A model generated the notes under the pieces. That model saw nothing but the letters and a program-made list of their open reading frames with translations, had not been told where the DNA came from and did not search any database. A DNA stretch of 49,018 nucleotides from the NCBI GenBank assembly GCA_045656345.1, contig JAZOQZ010000107.1:1-49018 (forward strand). Direction: 5' to 3'. How positions within the stretch are numbered: the first letter of the stretch is position 1; each line of letters opens with the position of its first letter. Source of the stretch: SIG452 sp045656345 (lineage in GTDB: Bacteria; Bacillota; Clostridia; UMGS1840). A program made the translations under genes and the position numbers. This document shows, in pieces, positions 40,989 to 48,651 of this stretch.

Positions 40989-41324
40989 ATGGAGGCAAGA
41001 GCAACTCTCCGTTATGCTAGAATATCTCCCCGCAAGGTAAAGATAGTTATTGATTTAATCAGAAACAAACCCGTTGGTCAGGCTTTGGCTATTTTAAGAC
41101 ATACTCCCAAAGCTGCATCTCCGCTGGTTGAAAAACTGTTATTATCAGCTATCGCTAATGCGGAAAACAATCATAATATGGCAAAAGATGACCTGTTCGT
41201 TTCCGAATGTTTCGCAAACGGCGGCCCCATTCTGAAAAGAATTCAGCCCAGAGCACAGGGTAGAGCATTCAGAATTGCAAAAAGAACCAGCCATATTACC
41301 GTGGTTGTAAAAGAAAAAGAATAG
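40989..41324 (+). CDS. rplV: Large ribosomal subunit protein uL22
   Basis: The 111-residue product has EARATLRYARISPRKVKIV at the N-terminus and the tunnel hairpin region with RIQPRAQGRAFRIAKRTSH. It lines the exit tunnel with uL4. AGAGGAGG precedes the ATG. Confidence 0.97.
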   Translation: MEARATLRYARISPRKVKIVIDLIRNKPVGQALAILRHTPKAASPLVEKLLLSAIANAENNHNMAKDDLFVSECFANGGPILKRIQPRAQGRAFRIAKRTSHITVVVKEKE

Positions 41325-41336
41325 GAGGTATGAGTA

Positions 41337-42014
41337 ATGGGTCAGAAAGTTAACCCGCATGGTTTAAGAGTCGGCGTTATTAAAGATTGGGACTCTAAAT
41401 GGTATGCTCCGGATCACAAATTCGGCGATACTTTAGTAGAAGACCACAAAATCAGAGTATTCTTAAAGAAATCTCTGTTCCAGGCCGGCATTTCCAAAAT
41501 TGAAATTGCAAGAAAAGCAAATAAAATCTTTATCAAAGTGTTCACTGCAAAACCCGGTATGTTAATCGGTAAAGGCGGTGCAGAATTAGAAAAAATCAGA
41601 GCTTCTGTTGTAAACTTACTGGGCGGCAACGCAAACGTTAACGTAAACATCGTTGAAGTAAAACCCGCTGAAATGGATGCAACTTTAGTAGCTGAAAACA
41701 TCGCAGCTCAGCTGGAAAAACGTATTTCCTTCAGAAGAGCGATGAAACAGTCCATGCAGAGAACTATGAAGTTCGGTGCAAAAGGTATCAAAACCGCAGT
41801 ATCCGGCCGTGTTGGCGGTGCTGAAATTGCAAGAACTGAGCATTATCACGAAGGAACCATTCCGCTGCAGACCTTAAGAGCAGATATCGACTACGGTTTT
41901 GCAGAAGCGAATACCACCTACGGTAAGTTAGGCGTTAAAGTTTGGATTTACAAAGGTGAAATTCTTCCTGAAAGCAAAAATGCGAAAAAAAATACTCAAG
42001 AGGGAGGAAAATAA
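41337..42014 (+). CDS. rpsC: Small ribosomal subunit protein uS3
   Basis: The 225-residue protein shows MGQKVNPHGLRVGVIKDWDS at the start, a KH domain with GMLIGKGGAELEKIR, and the C-terminal GRVGGAEIARTE. uS3 forms the mRNA entry channel. TAGGAGG lies in the 12-bp gap after rplV. Confidence 0.97.
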   Translation: MGQKVNPHGLRVGVIKDWDSKWYAPDHKFGDTLVEDHKIRVFLKKSLFQAGISKIEIARKANKIFIKVFTAKPGMLIGKGGAELEKIRASVVNLLGGNANVNVNIVEVKPAEMDATLVAENIAAQLEKRISFRRAMKQSMQRTMKFGAKGIKTAVSGRVGGAEIARTEHYHEGTIPLQTLRADIDYGFAEANTTYGKLGVKVWIYKGEILPESKNAKKNTQEGGK

Positions 42015-42017
42015 GCT

Positions 42018-42455
42018 ATGTTAATGCCTAAAAGAGTAAAAAGAAGAAAACAATTCAGAGGCAGAATGACCGGTAAAGCTTTAAGAGGTAACAAAGTAAC
42101 TTACGGCGATTACGGTATTCAGGCTACCGAACCCGGCTGGATCACCGGTAACCAGATCGAAGCTGCCCGTATTGCGATCAACCGTTACATCAAAAGAGGC
42201 GGGAAAGTTTGGATTAAAATTTTCCCCGATAAACCGGTAACCGAAAAACCTGCTGAAACTCGTATGGGTAGCGGTAAAGGTTCTCCCGAATACTGGGTAG
42301 CAGTTGTAAAACCGGGCAGAGTATTATTTGAACTTTCCGGTGTTGATGAAGTAACTGCCAGAGAAGCTATGAGACTTGCGCAGCACAAACTGTCTGTAAA
42401 GACCAAGTTTATCCTGCGTGAAAAAGAAGTGGAGGTAGAAAGCGATGAAGATTAA
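42018..42455 (+). CDS. rplP: Large ribosomal subunit protein uL16
   Basis: The 145-residue protein begins MLMPKRVKRRKQFRGRM and has RMGSGKGSPEYWVAVVKPG, typical of uL16 near the A-site tRNA. Two ATG codons, 42018 and 42024, are possible; the first gives the usual MLMPKR start. It overlaps rpmC by 11 bp. Confidence 0.97.
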   Translation: MLMPKRVKRRKQFRGRMTGKALRGNKVTYGDYGIQATEPGWITGNQIEAARIAINRYIKRGGKVWIKIFPDKPVTEKPAETRMGSGKGSPEYWVAVVKPGRVLFELSGVDEVTAREAMRLAQHKLSVKTKFILREKEVEVESDED

Positions 42456-42645
42456 GAATATTAGAGATTTAGCGGATAAGGAGCTTAATCAGAAACTCGC
42501 TGAGCTGAAAATTGAGCTTTTTAACTTAAGATTTCAACATGCCACCAACCAGCTTGATAACCCCATGAGAATGAAAGAAGTTAAAAAAACTATCGCGAAA
42601 ATCAAGACTGTATTAAAAGAAAGAGAACTGGGAATCAACGAATAA
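42445..42645 (+). CDS. rpmC: Large ribosomal subunit protein uL29
   Basis: The 66-residue helical protein has KELNQKLAELKIELFNLRFQ and KEVKKTIAKIKTVLKER, typical of uL29. It starts inside the end of rplP behind TGGAGGT, so translation is likely coupled. Confidence 0.96.
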   Translation: MKIKNIRDLADKELNQKLAELKIELFNLRFQHATNQLDNPMRMKEVKKTIAKIKTVLKERELGINE

Positions 42646-42711
42646 TTTCCCGTGAGGTTTAGAATCGCTTTTCCCATTTTTGGCGAAAGGCGGAAATGGA
42701 GGAACTAAATC

Positions 42712-42969
42712 ATGTCCGAAAGAGGCTTTAGAAAAGTTAGAATCGGCGAAGTTGTAAGCGACAAAATGGATAAAACCATCGTTGTTAAGATCGAAGATTC
42801 TGTAAAGCATCCGATTTACAAAAAAATCATCAAAAGAACCATTAAGTTCAAAGCACATGATGAAAACAACGAATGTAATATCGGCGACAGAGTTGAAATC
42901 ATGGAAACCAGACCTTTGTCCAAAGACAAAAGATGGAGACTTACAAAAATCGTTGAAAAAGCAAAATAA
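42712..42969 (+). CDS. rpsQ: Small ribosomal subunit protein uS17
   Basis: The 85-residue OB-fold protein has RIGEVVSDKMDKTIVVKIE and METRPLSKDKRWRL, both characteristic of uS17. A TGGAGGA site precedes the ATG after a 66-bp spacer. Confidence 0.97.
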   Translation: MSERGFRKVRIGEVVSDKMDKTIVVKIEDSVKHPIYKKIIKRTIKFKAHDENNECNIGDRVEIMETRPLSKDKRWRLTKIVEKAK

Positions 42970-43042
42970 GATTGTTTCTGCGGTAGTAATACCGTTAATA
43001 AAAACGCTTGCGACTTATGTCAGTAAGCAGAGGAGGATTACA

Positions 43043-43411
43043 ATGATTCAGCAAGAAAGCAGAATGAAAGTAGCTGATAATACCGGTGCAAAAGAACTGC
43101 TGACTATCAGAGTTCTCGGCGGATCTAAGAAAAGATACGCAAACATCGGTGACGTGGTTGTAGCTACTGTCAAAAAAGCAACACCCGGCGGAGTTGTGAA
43201 AAAAGGCGATGTTGTAAAAGCTGTTATCGTTAGAAGTGTGAAAGGTGTTCGCCGTCAGGACGGAACCTACATCAGATTCGACGAAAATGCAGCTGTAATT
43301 ATTAAAGATGAAAAAAATCCGAGAGGAACTCGCATTTTTGGCCCTGTTGCAAGAGAGCTTCGTGACAAGGAATATTCCAAAATTTTATCCTTGGCTCCTG
43401 AAGTATTGTAA
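43043..43411 (+). CDS. rplN: Large ribosomal subunit protein uL14
   Basis: The 122-residue protein begins MIQQESRMKVADNTGAKEL, the standard uL14 start, and ends ELRDKEYSKILSLAPEVL. The ATG follows AGAGGAGG. The frame is open 62 codons further upstream, overlapping rpsQ, but without homology. The spacer carries a CGGTA-GTAA-TACCG hairpin (42981-42994). Confidence 0.97.
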   Translation: MIQQESRMKVADNTGAKELLTIRVLGGSKKRYANIGDVVVATVKKATPGGVVKKGDVVKAVIVRSVKGVRRQDGTYIRFDENAAVIIKDEKNPRGTRIFGPVARELRDKEYSKILSLAPEVL

Positions 43412-43425
43412 GGGAGGTAACGAAA

Positions 43426-43752
43426 ATGTACAAGAAAGTTAATGTAAGAAAAGATGACCAGGTAGTGGTTATTTCCGGTAAAGACAAAGGCAAAAAAGGT
43501 AAAGTACTGGTAGTATCCCCCAAAGAAGGTAAAGTTATCGTTGAAGGCGTTAACGTTGCTACCAAACACACCAAACCCAGAGCTCAGGGTCAGACCGGTG
43601 GTATTGTAAAACAGGAAAGTCCGATTTATGCTTCCAAAGTAATGCTCGTTTGCCCCAAATGCGGTAAAGCAGTAAGAACCGGTAAGAAAATCTTAGACAA
43701 CGGCAAAAAGGTAAGATATTGCAAAAAATGCAATGAATCCTTAGGCGAATAA
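43426..43752 (+). CDS. rplX: Large ribosomal subunit protein uL24
   Basis: The 108-residue KOW-domain protein has KDDQVVVISGKDKGKKGKV. Its C-terminus keeps two CxxC pairs (CPKCGKA and CKKCNES), so it probably binds zinc. GGGAGG lies in the 14-bp gap after rplN. Confidence 0.97.
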   Translation: MYKKVNVRKDDQVVVISGKDKGKKGKVLVVSPKEGKVIVEGVNVATKHTKPRAQGQTGGIVKQESPIYASKVMLVCPKCGKAVRTGKKILDNGKKVRYCKKCNESLGE

Positions 43753-43774
43753 GAAAGGGAGGTAAACTACGATT

Positions 43775-44317
43775 ATGTCTAACTTAGCTAATTTATATAA
43801 AAACGAAGTTGCACCTGCCCTGATGAGCAAATTCGGTTACAAATCTGTAATGCAGATTCCGAAAATCGACAAAGTTGTTGTAAACATCGGTGTTGGTGAA
43901 GCAAAAGACAATGCAAAAGCACTGGAAAGCGCTGCTGCAGACTTAACCTTAATCACTGGTCAGAAAGCAGTTCTGACCAAAGCAAAAAAATCCGTTTCTA
44001 ACTTCAAATTAAGAGAAGGTATGAACATCGGATGTAAAGTTACCTTACGTGGCGAAAGAATGTATGAATTCATCGAAAGATTATTCTGCATCGCTCTTCC
44101 CCGTGTAAGAGACTTCAGAGGTATTAGCGCAAACTCCTTTGACGGCCGTGGCAACTATGCTTTCGGTATCAAAGAACAGCTGATTTTCCCGGAAATCGAA
44201 TATGATAAGGTTGAAAAAATCAGAGGTATGGATATCGCTTTTGTTACTACCGCAAAAACTGACGAAGAAGCAAAAGAATTACTGACTCTGATGGGCGCTC
44301 CCTTCATCAAAGCGTAA
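43775..44317 (+). CDS. rplE: Large ribosomal subunit protein uL5
   Basis: The 180-residue protein has MQIPKIDKVVVNIGVGEA, GQKAVLTKAKKSVSNFKLR and RGISANSFDGRGNYAFGI, diagnostic for uL5, which holds 5S rRNA. GGGAGG lies 13 bp before the ATG, slightly farther than in its neighbours. Confidence 0.97.
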   Translation: MSNLANLYKNEVAPALMSKFGYKSVMQIPKIDKVVVNIGVGEAKDNAKALESAAADLTLITGQKAVLTKAKKSVSNFKLREGMNIGCKVTLRGERMYEFIERLFCIALPRVRDFRGISANSFDGRGNYAFGIKEQLIFPEIEYDKVEKIRGMDIAFVTTAKTDEEAKELLTLMGAPFIKA

Positions 44318-44375
44318 GACTCGATTTCTGAAGATTCCAAAAACACAAGAGTAAAGTGAAAGGAAATGGAAACAA

Positions 44376-44561
44376 ATGGCTAAAAAATCTATGATTAATA
44401 AGCAGCAGAAACCCCAGAAGTTCAGCACCAGAGAATACAACAGATGTAAAATCTGCGGCAGACCTCATGCTTATCTTAGAAAATATGGCATTTGCCGTAT
44501 TTGCTTCAGAGAACTGGCTTACAAAGGTCAGATTCCCGGCGTGAAGAAAGCAAGCTGGTAA
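44376..44561 (+). CDS. rpsZ: Small ribosomal subunit protein uS14, zinc-binding type
   Basis: The 61-residue protein is the short zinc form of uS14. CKICGRPHAYLRKYGICRIC supplies the two CxxC pairs. AAAGGAAATGG precedes the ATG after a 58-bp spacer. Confidence 0.97.
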   Translation: MAKKSMINKQQKPQKFSTREYNRCKICGRPHAYLRKYGICRICFRELAYKGQIPGVKKASW

Positions 44562-44590
44562 GATTGGTTTTTGCAGGCGTAAGACTGTAA

Positions 44591-44680
44591 CTGCCCGAAA
44601 GGGCAGAAAAGTCCCCGCTTCGGGGCATGTAAAGAATTAAGAACAAGGTTTTAGGTAAGTCGTATCACCCTGGCGTGATA
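44591..44680 (+). other. rpsZ-rpsH spacer with three hairpins
   Basis: The 148-bp spacer carries CTGCCC-GAAA-GGGCAG (44591-44606), CCCCG-CTT-CGGGG (44613-44625) and TATCAC/GTGATA (44663-44680). The first has a GNRA tetraloop. No T-run follows, so termination is unlikely. The AAAGGAGG of rpsH lies 15 bp beyond the last hairpin. Confidence 0.65.
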
Positions 44681-44709
44681 AACAATACCTTAAAAAAGGA
44701 GGCTATACA

Positions 44710-45108
44710 ATGCAGATCACAGATCCTATTGCAGATATGCTTACAAGAATTAGAAATGCAGGTACAGCAAAACACGATACCGTGGATGTTCCCGCATCTA
44801 ATATGAAAAAAGCAATTGCTGAGATTCTTTTAGAAGAAGGCTACATTAAGAATTTCCAGCTGATTGACAACAGCACTCAGGGCATCATCAGAATCACCCT
44901 GAAATACGGTGCAAACAAAACTAAAACAATTAATGGTTTGAGAAGAATTTCTAAACCGGGTCTCAGAGTTTACGCGAAGAGCGAAGAACTGCCGAAAGTA
45001 TTAAAAGGCCTGGGTATCGCGTTAGTTTCCACTTCTAAAGGAATCATGACCGATAAAAAAGCAAGACAGGAAAATGTCGGCGGGGAAATTCTCGCTTATA
45101 TTTGGTAA
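44710..45108 (+). CDS. rpsH: Small ribosomal subunit protein uS8
   Basis: The 132-residue protein begins MQITDPIADMLTRIRNA and ends with the typical GIMTDKKARQENVGGEILAYIW. uS8 is an early 16S-binding protein and in Escherichia coli represses the spc operon; the hairpin-rich spacer before it could be such a site but this is not shown. Confidence 0.97.
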   Translation: MQITDPIADMLTRIRNAGTAKHDTVDVPASNMKKAIAEILLEEGYIKNFQLIDNSTQGIIRITLKYGANKTKTINGLRRISKPGLRVYAKSEELPKVLKGLGIALVSTSKGIMTDKKARQENVGGEILAYIW

Positions 45109-45122
45109 TGGAGGGATAAAAG

Positions 45123-45671
45123 ATGTCTAGAATTGGTAAAATGCCGATCTCCGTACCGAATGGAGTAACTGTAACTATCGGCGCTGAAAATTTAGTAACT
45201 GTAAAAGGTCCCTTAGGAACTTTAGAACAGAAATTCAATAAGGACATGGTCCTGAAATTGGAAAATAACGAAGTAACCGTAACAAGACCCAGTGATGAAA
45301 AAACACATAGATCTTTACACGGTTTAACTCGTACTATCCTTTCCAATATGATTACCGGTGTTACCTCCGGTTTCTCTAAAGAACTGGAAATCAACGGTGT
45401 TGGTTACAGAGTTGCAAAACAGGGCAACAAAATCGTTATGAACTTAGGTTACTCTCATCAGGTTGAGATGGAAGAACGTGACGGTATCACCCTGGATTGC
45501 CCCACACCGAATAAAATCATCGTAAAAGGTCCCGACAAACAGAAAGTTGGTCAGTTCGCTGCCAACATCCGTGAAAAAAGACCTCCGGAACCCTATAAAG
45601 GCAAAGGTATCAAATACGTTGATGAAGTTATTATCAGAAAAGAAGGTAAAACCGGCGCTAAGAAGAAATAA
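45123..45671 (+). CDS. rplF: Large ribosomal subunit protein uL6
   Basis: The 182-residue protein has SRIGKMPISVPNGVTV at the start and IREKRPPEPYKGKGIKY near the C-terminus, typical of uL6. TGGAGGG lies in the 14-bp gap after rpsH. Confidence 0.97.
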   Translation: MSRIGKMPISVPNGVTVTIGAENLVTVKGPLGTLEQKFNKDMVLKLENNEVTVTRPSDEKTHRSLHGLTRTILSNMITGVTSGFSKELEINGVGYRVAKQGNKIVMNLGYSHQVEMEERDGITLDCPTPNKIIVKGPDKQKVGQFAANIREKRPPEPYKGKGIKYVDEVIIRKEGKTGAKKK

Positions 45672-45728
45672 TCGTTTGGTTATGTTCCTTAGCTGTTTTA
45701 TCAGATTGTTTAAAGGAGTGAATAAACA

Positions 45729-46091
45729 GTGGTTAAAAAGCAAAACAGTAATGTTGCCAGAGTAAAAAGACATTACAGAATTAGAAATAATATTAAAGGT
45801 ACTGCACAGAAACCGAGACTGAATGTGTTCAGAAGCTTAAATCACATTTATGCTCAGATTATTGATGACGTTGCAGGTGTTACCTTAGTTTCCGCTTCTA
45901 CCTTAAGCCCTGAATTCGGCAAGAATCCGGGTGGAAACATTGAAGCAGCGAAAAAAGTTGGTTTATTGGTTGCAGAAAAAGCTAAAGCCAAAGGTATCGA
46001 AGTTGTAGTTTTCGACCGTGGCGGCTATCTGTACCACGGACGTGTTGCCGCTTTGGCTGAAGGTGCCAGAGAAGGCGGACTGCAGTTCTAA
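45729..46091 (+). CDS. rplR: Large ribosomal subunit protein uL18
   Basis: The 120-residue 5S rRNA-binding protein has RPRLNVFRS-like KPRLNVFRSLNHIYAQIIDD and the C-terminal VVFDRGGYLYHGRVAALA. It starts with GTG, with AAAGGAGTG about 8 bp upstream. Confidence 0.97.
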   Translation: MVKKQNSNVARVKRHYRIRNNIKGTAQKPRLNVFRSLNHIYAQIIDDVAGVTLVSASTLSPEFGKNPGGNIEAAKKVGLLVAEKAKAKGIEVVVFDRGGYLYHGRVAALAEGAREGGLQF

Positions 46092-46123
46092 TTACACTTT
46101 AGTGATAAGGAGGAAATACAATC

Positions 46124-46630
46124 GTGAATCAAGCTAAATTTGATCCGGCTACGCTGGATATTAAAGAAAAAGTTGTTGCCTTAAACAGAGTTGCTAAAGT
46201 TGTAAAAGGTGGTAGAACCTTCCGTTTCTCAGCTTTGGTTGTAGTAGGCGATGAAAACGGTAGAGTAGGTTGCGGTATGGGTAAAGCAGCTGAAATTCCG
46301 GATGCAATCAGAAAAGGTATTGAGGATGCAAAGAAAAACATGGTGGAAATCCCCCTGTACAAAACTACTATTCCTCATGAAGTTATCGGTGAATTCGGTG
46401 CAGGCAGAGTGTTATTAAAACCCGCTGCTGAAGGTACCGGTGTTATCGCTGGTGGTCCTGCCAGAGCCGTTCTGGAATTAGCAGGTATCAGAGATATCAG
46501 AACCAAATGTTTAAGATCCAACAATCCCAGAAACGTAGTATCTGCTACTATCGAAGGATTAAAGAGCTTAATGAGTTTAAAAGAAGTGGCTGATAAAAGA
46601 GGTAAAACTCCCGCTGAAATCGTGAAATAA
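46124..46630 (+). CDS. rpsE: Small ribosomal subunit protein uS5
   Basis: The 168-residue protein has VVKGGRTFRFSALVVVGDENG and GAGRVLLKPAAEGTGVIAGG, diagnostic for uS5, which helps control decoding accuracy. It starts with GTG behind AAGGAGG. Confidence 0.97.
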   Translation: MNQAKFDPATLDIKEKVVALNRVAKVVKGGRTFRFSALVVVGDENGRVGCGMGKAAEIPDAIRKGIEDAKKNMVEIPLYKTTIPHEVIGEFGAGRVLLKPAAEGTGVIAGGPARAVLELAGIRDIRTKCLRSNNPRNVVSATIEGLKSLMSLKEVADKRGKTPAEIVK

Positions 46631-46684
46631 GAACGGTTTTACCGGAATCAGAATCCAATAAGATGAGTCCGAAAGAAAGGAAAT

Positions 46685-46705
46685 GTGCTTGAAGTTTTTA
46701 AGCAC
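46685..46705 (+). promoter_or_regulatory. Hairpin between the ribosome binding site and start of rpmD
   Basis: GTGCTTGAA pairs with TTTAAGCAC around GTT, giving nine pairs including one G-T. AAAGGA (46676-46681) lies just before it and the rpmD ATG 14 bp after. The linear distance of 38 bp is too long for initiation, but folding of the hairpin would bring the site to about 17 bp from the ATG. Confidence 0.55.
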
Positions 46706-46719
46706 TTGGTATTTTAAAA

Positions 46720-46899
46720 ATGGCTAAATTAAAAGTTACTTTAAAAAAGAGCCTGATCGGTCGTCTTGACAGCCATATTAAGACTGCAAACGCATTAGGC
46801 CTGAAAAAAATCAGAGACGAAAAAATCCATAATGATACACCTCAGATCAGAGGTATGGTAAACAAAGTATCTTATCTGGTAGACTGTGAAGAAGTCTAA
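46720..46899 (+). CDS. rpmD: Large ribosomal subunit protein uL30
   Basis: The 59-residue protein reads MAKLKVTLKKSLIGRL, then a segment with ALGLKKI, and ends MVNKVSYLVDCEEV. This is the normal plan and size of uL30. It lies between rpsE and rplO as in all spc operons. No normal ribosome binding site is close to the ATG; the nearest is AAAGGA 38 bp upstream, across a hairpin. Confidence 0.95.
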   Translation: MAKLKVTLKKSLIGRLDSHIKTANALGLKKIRDEKIHNDTPQIRGMVNKVSYLVDCEEV

Positions 46900-46929
46900 A
46901 ACTAAAATTCATTCGGAGGTGTAAAAATT

Positions 46930-47370
46930 ATGAGATTAAACGAATTATCTCCGGCTCCGGGTTCCGTAAAAGAGCGTTACAGAAAAGGTAGAGGTCACGC
47001 TTCCGGTAACGGAAAACAAGCCGGCAAAGGCCATAAAGGTCAGAAAGCAAGATCCGGCGGCGGTGTAAGACCCGGCTTCGAAGGCGGTCAGATGCCGTTA
47101 GCAAGAAGACTCCCCAAAAGAGGCTTCCACAATTTCTTTGCTAAAAACTATACCGAAATTCATCTTTCCGATTTAGAAAGATTTGAAAACGGAACCGAAG
47201 TTACCGCTGAACTCTTAAAAGAAACCGGCGTAATTTCCAAAATCAATGACGGAATTGTTGTGTTAAACAGAGGAGATCTTACCAAAAAGTTAACAGTAAA
47301 AGCTGCTAGATTCTCTAAAGCTGCTGCTGAAAAAATTACTGCTTTAGGTGGAAAGACTGAGGTGATTTAA
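46930..47370 (+). CDS. rplO: Large ribosomal subunit protein uL15
   Basis: The 146-residue protein begins MRLNELSPAPGSVKERYRKG and has GKGHKGQKARSGGGVRPGFEGGQ-type glycine/lysine-rich sequence, typical of uL15. CGGAGGTG precedes the ATG. secY starts one base after its stop. Confidence 0.97.
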   Translation: MRLNELSPAPGSVKERYRKGRGHASGNGKQAGKGHKGQKARSGGGVRPGFEGGQMPLARRLPKRGFHNFFAKNYTEIHLSDLERFENGTEVTAELLKETGVISKINDGIVVLNRGDLTKKLTVKAARFSKAAAEKITALGGKTEVI

Positions 47371-47371
47371 T

Positions 47372-48631
47372 ATGTTCAGCATATTAAAAAATGCATGGAA
47401 AATTCCAGATCTGAGAAAGAAAATCCTGTACACTCTGTTGTTACTGATTGTTTTCAGATTAGGATCGCATATCCCCCTTCCTTTTATTGACAGAACCATT
47501 TTGCCCTCACTGTTCGGCGGTAACAACACCCTGTTCGGTCTGGCAAACATTATTTCCGGTAACGCTTTAGAGCAAGCAACCATCTTTGCGATGAGCATTA
47601 CCCCCTACATTAACTCTTCCATTATTATTCAGCTTCTTACCGTTGCAATTCCCGCTTTGGAAAGACTGTCCAAAGAAGGGGAAGAAGGCAAGAAGAAAAT
47701 TGCGAGAATCACCCGTGTGGTTACTATCGTATTAGCATTCGTTCAGGCTTCCGGCTTATTTATTGCTGTTGCCGATTCTTCTGTTAAGAGTAACTTTGCA
47801 GCGTTCTTCGTTGTAGTGTTAACCTTAACCGCTGGTACCGCATTCTTAATGTGGTTAGGTGAACAGATTAATGAAAAAGGTGTTGGTAACGGTATCTCCA
47901 TGATTATCTTTGCAGGTATCATTTCCGGTGCACCTAACGCAATCATTAACCTGGTTACCGGTGCAAAAGACGTTATGAGCTGGGTTATCATTGTATCAGT
48001 TGTTCTGGTAACCTTAATCGTTATCGGTTTCATCGTTCTGATGAACAATGCTGAAAGAAGAATTCCTGTTCAGTATGCAAAAAGAGTTGTTGGCAGAAAA
48101 ATGTATGGCGGTCAGAGCACTCACGTGCCGATCAAAGTTGCTATGGCAGGCGTAATGCCTATCATCTTCGCTGTGTCTATCATGGCGTTCCCCGCAACTA
48201 TCGCACAGATGCTTGGCGGTACTCCCACCGGTTTCTGGGCAGGAGTAATCAGCGTGTTCTCTCCGGGAAGCATTTGGTATTCTGTTATTTATTTCATCCT
48301 GATTATCCTGTTTACTTTCTTCTATACTGCAATCCAGTTTAATCCGGTTGAAATTGCAAATAACATGAAAAACAACGGCGGTTTCGTACCCGGTTTAAGA
48401 CCCGGTAAACCCACCAGTGACTTCATCAATATGGTGTTAAACAGAATCACCATCATCGGTGCAATTTTCATTGCGTTGATCGCAGTATTACCCACTCTGC
48501 TTTCGCACATCAATCCTGCGTTCGCATTCGGTGGATCTTCCTTGATCATCGTAGTAGGTGTTGCAATCGAAACCGTGAAACAGATTGAATCTCAGATGCT
48601 GATGAGACATTATAAAGGCTTCTTAGAATAA
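47372..48631 (+). CDS. secY: Protein translocase subunit SecY
   Basis: SecY forms the channel for exported proteins, including the SLH proteins of this window. The 419-residue product has ten membrane segments, the plug region after FRLGSHIPLPFIDR, and the signature FAMSITPYINSSIIIQLL. The C-terminal cytoplasmic loop has NNGGFVPGLRPGKPT. AGGTG within the end of rplO serves as binding site, so the two are translationally linked. adk follows 20 bp downstream. Confidence 0.97.
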   Translation: MFSILKNAWKIPDLRKKILYTLLLLIVFRLGSHIPLPFIDRTILPSLFGGNNTLFGLANIISGNALEQATIFAMSITPYINSSIIIQLLTVAIPALERLSKEGEEGKKKIARITRVVTIVLAFVQASGLFIAVADSSVKSNFAAFFVVVLTLTAGTAFLMWLGEQINEKGVGNGISMIIFAGIISGAPNAIINLVTGAKDVMSWVIIVSVVLVTLIVIGFIVLMNNAERRIPVQYAKRVVGRKMYGGQSTHVPIKVAMAGVMPIIFAVSIMAFPATIAQMLGGTPTGFWAGVISVFSPGSIWYSVIYFILIILFTFFYTAIQFNPVEIANNMKNNGGFVPGLRPGKPTSDFINMVLNRITIIGAIFIALIAVLPTLLSHINPAFAFGGSSLIIVVGVAIETVKQIESQMLMRHYKGFLE

Positions 48632-48651
48632 AATTTGTTCGGTGCGAAACA

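Noticed and set aside
42857..43042. N-terminal extension of rplN overlapping rpsQ
   Set aside because: uL14 homology begins exactly at the ATG at 43043, which has an AGAGGAGG site; the extension is only an open frame.
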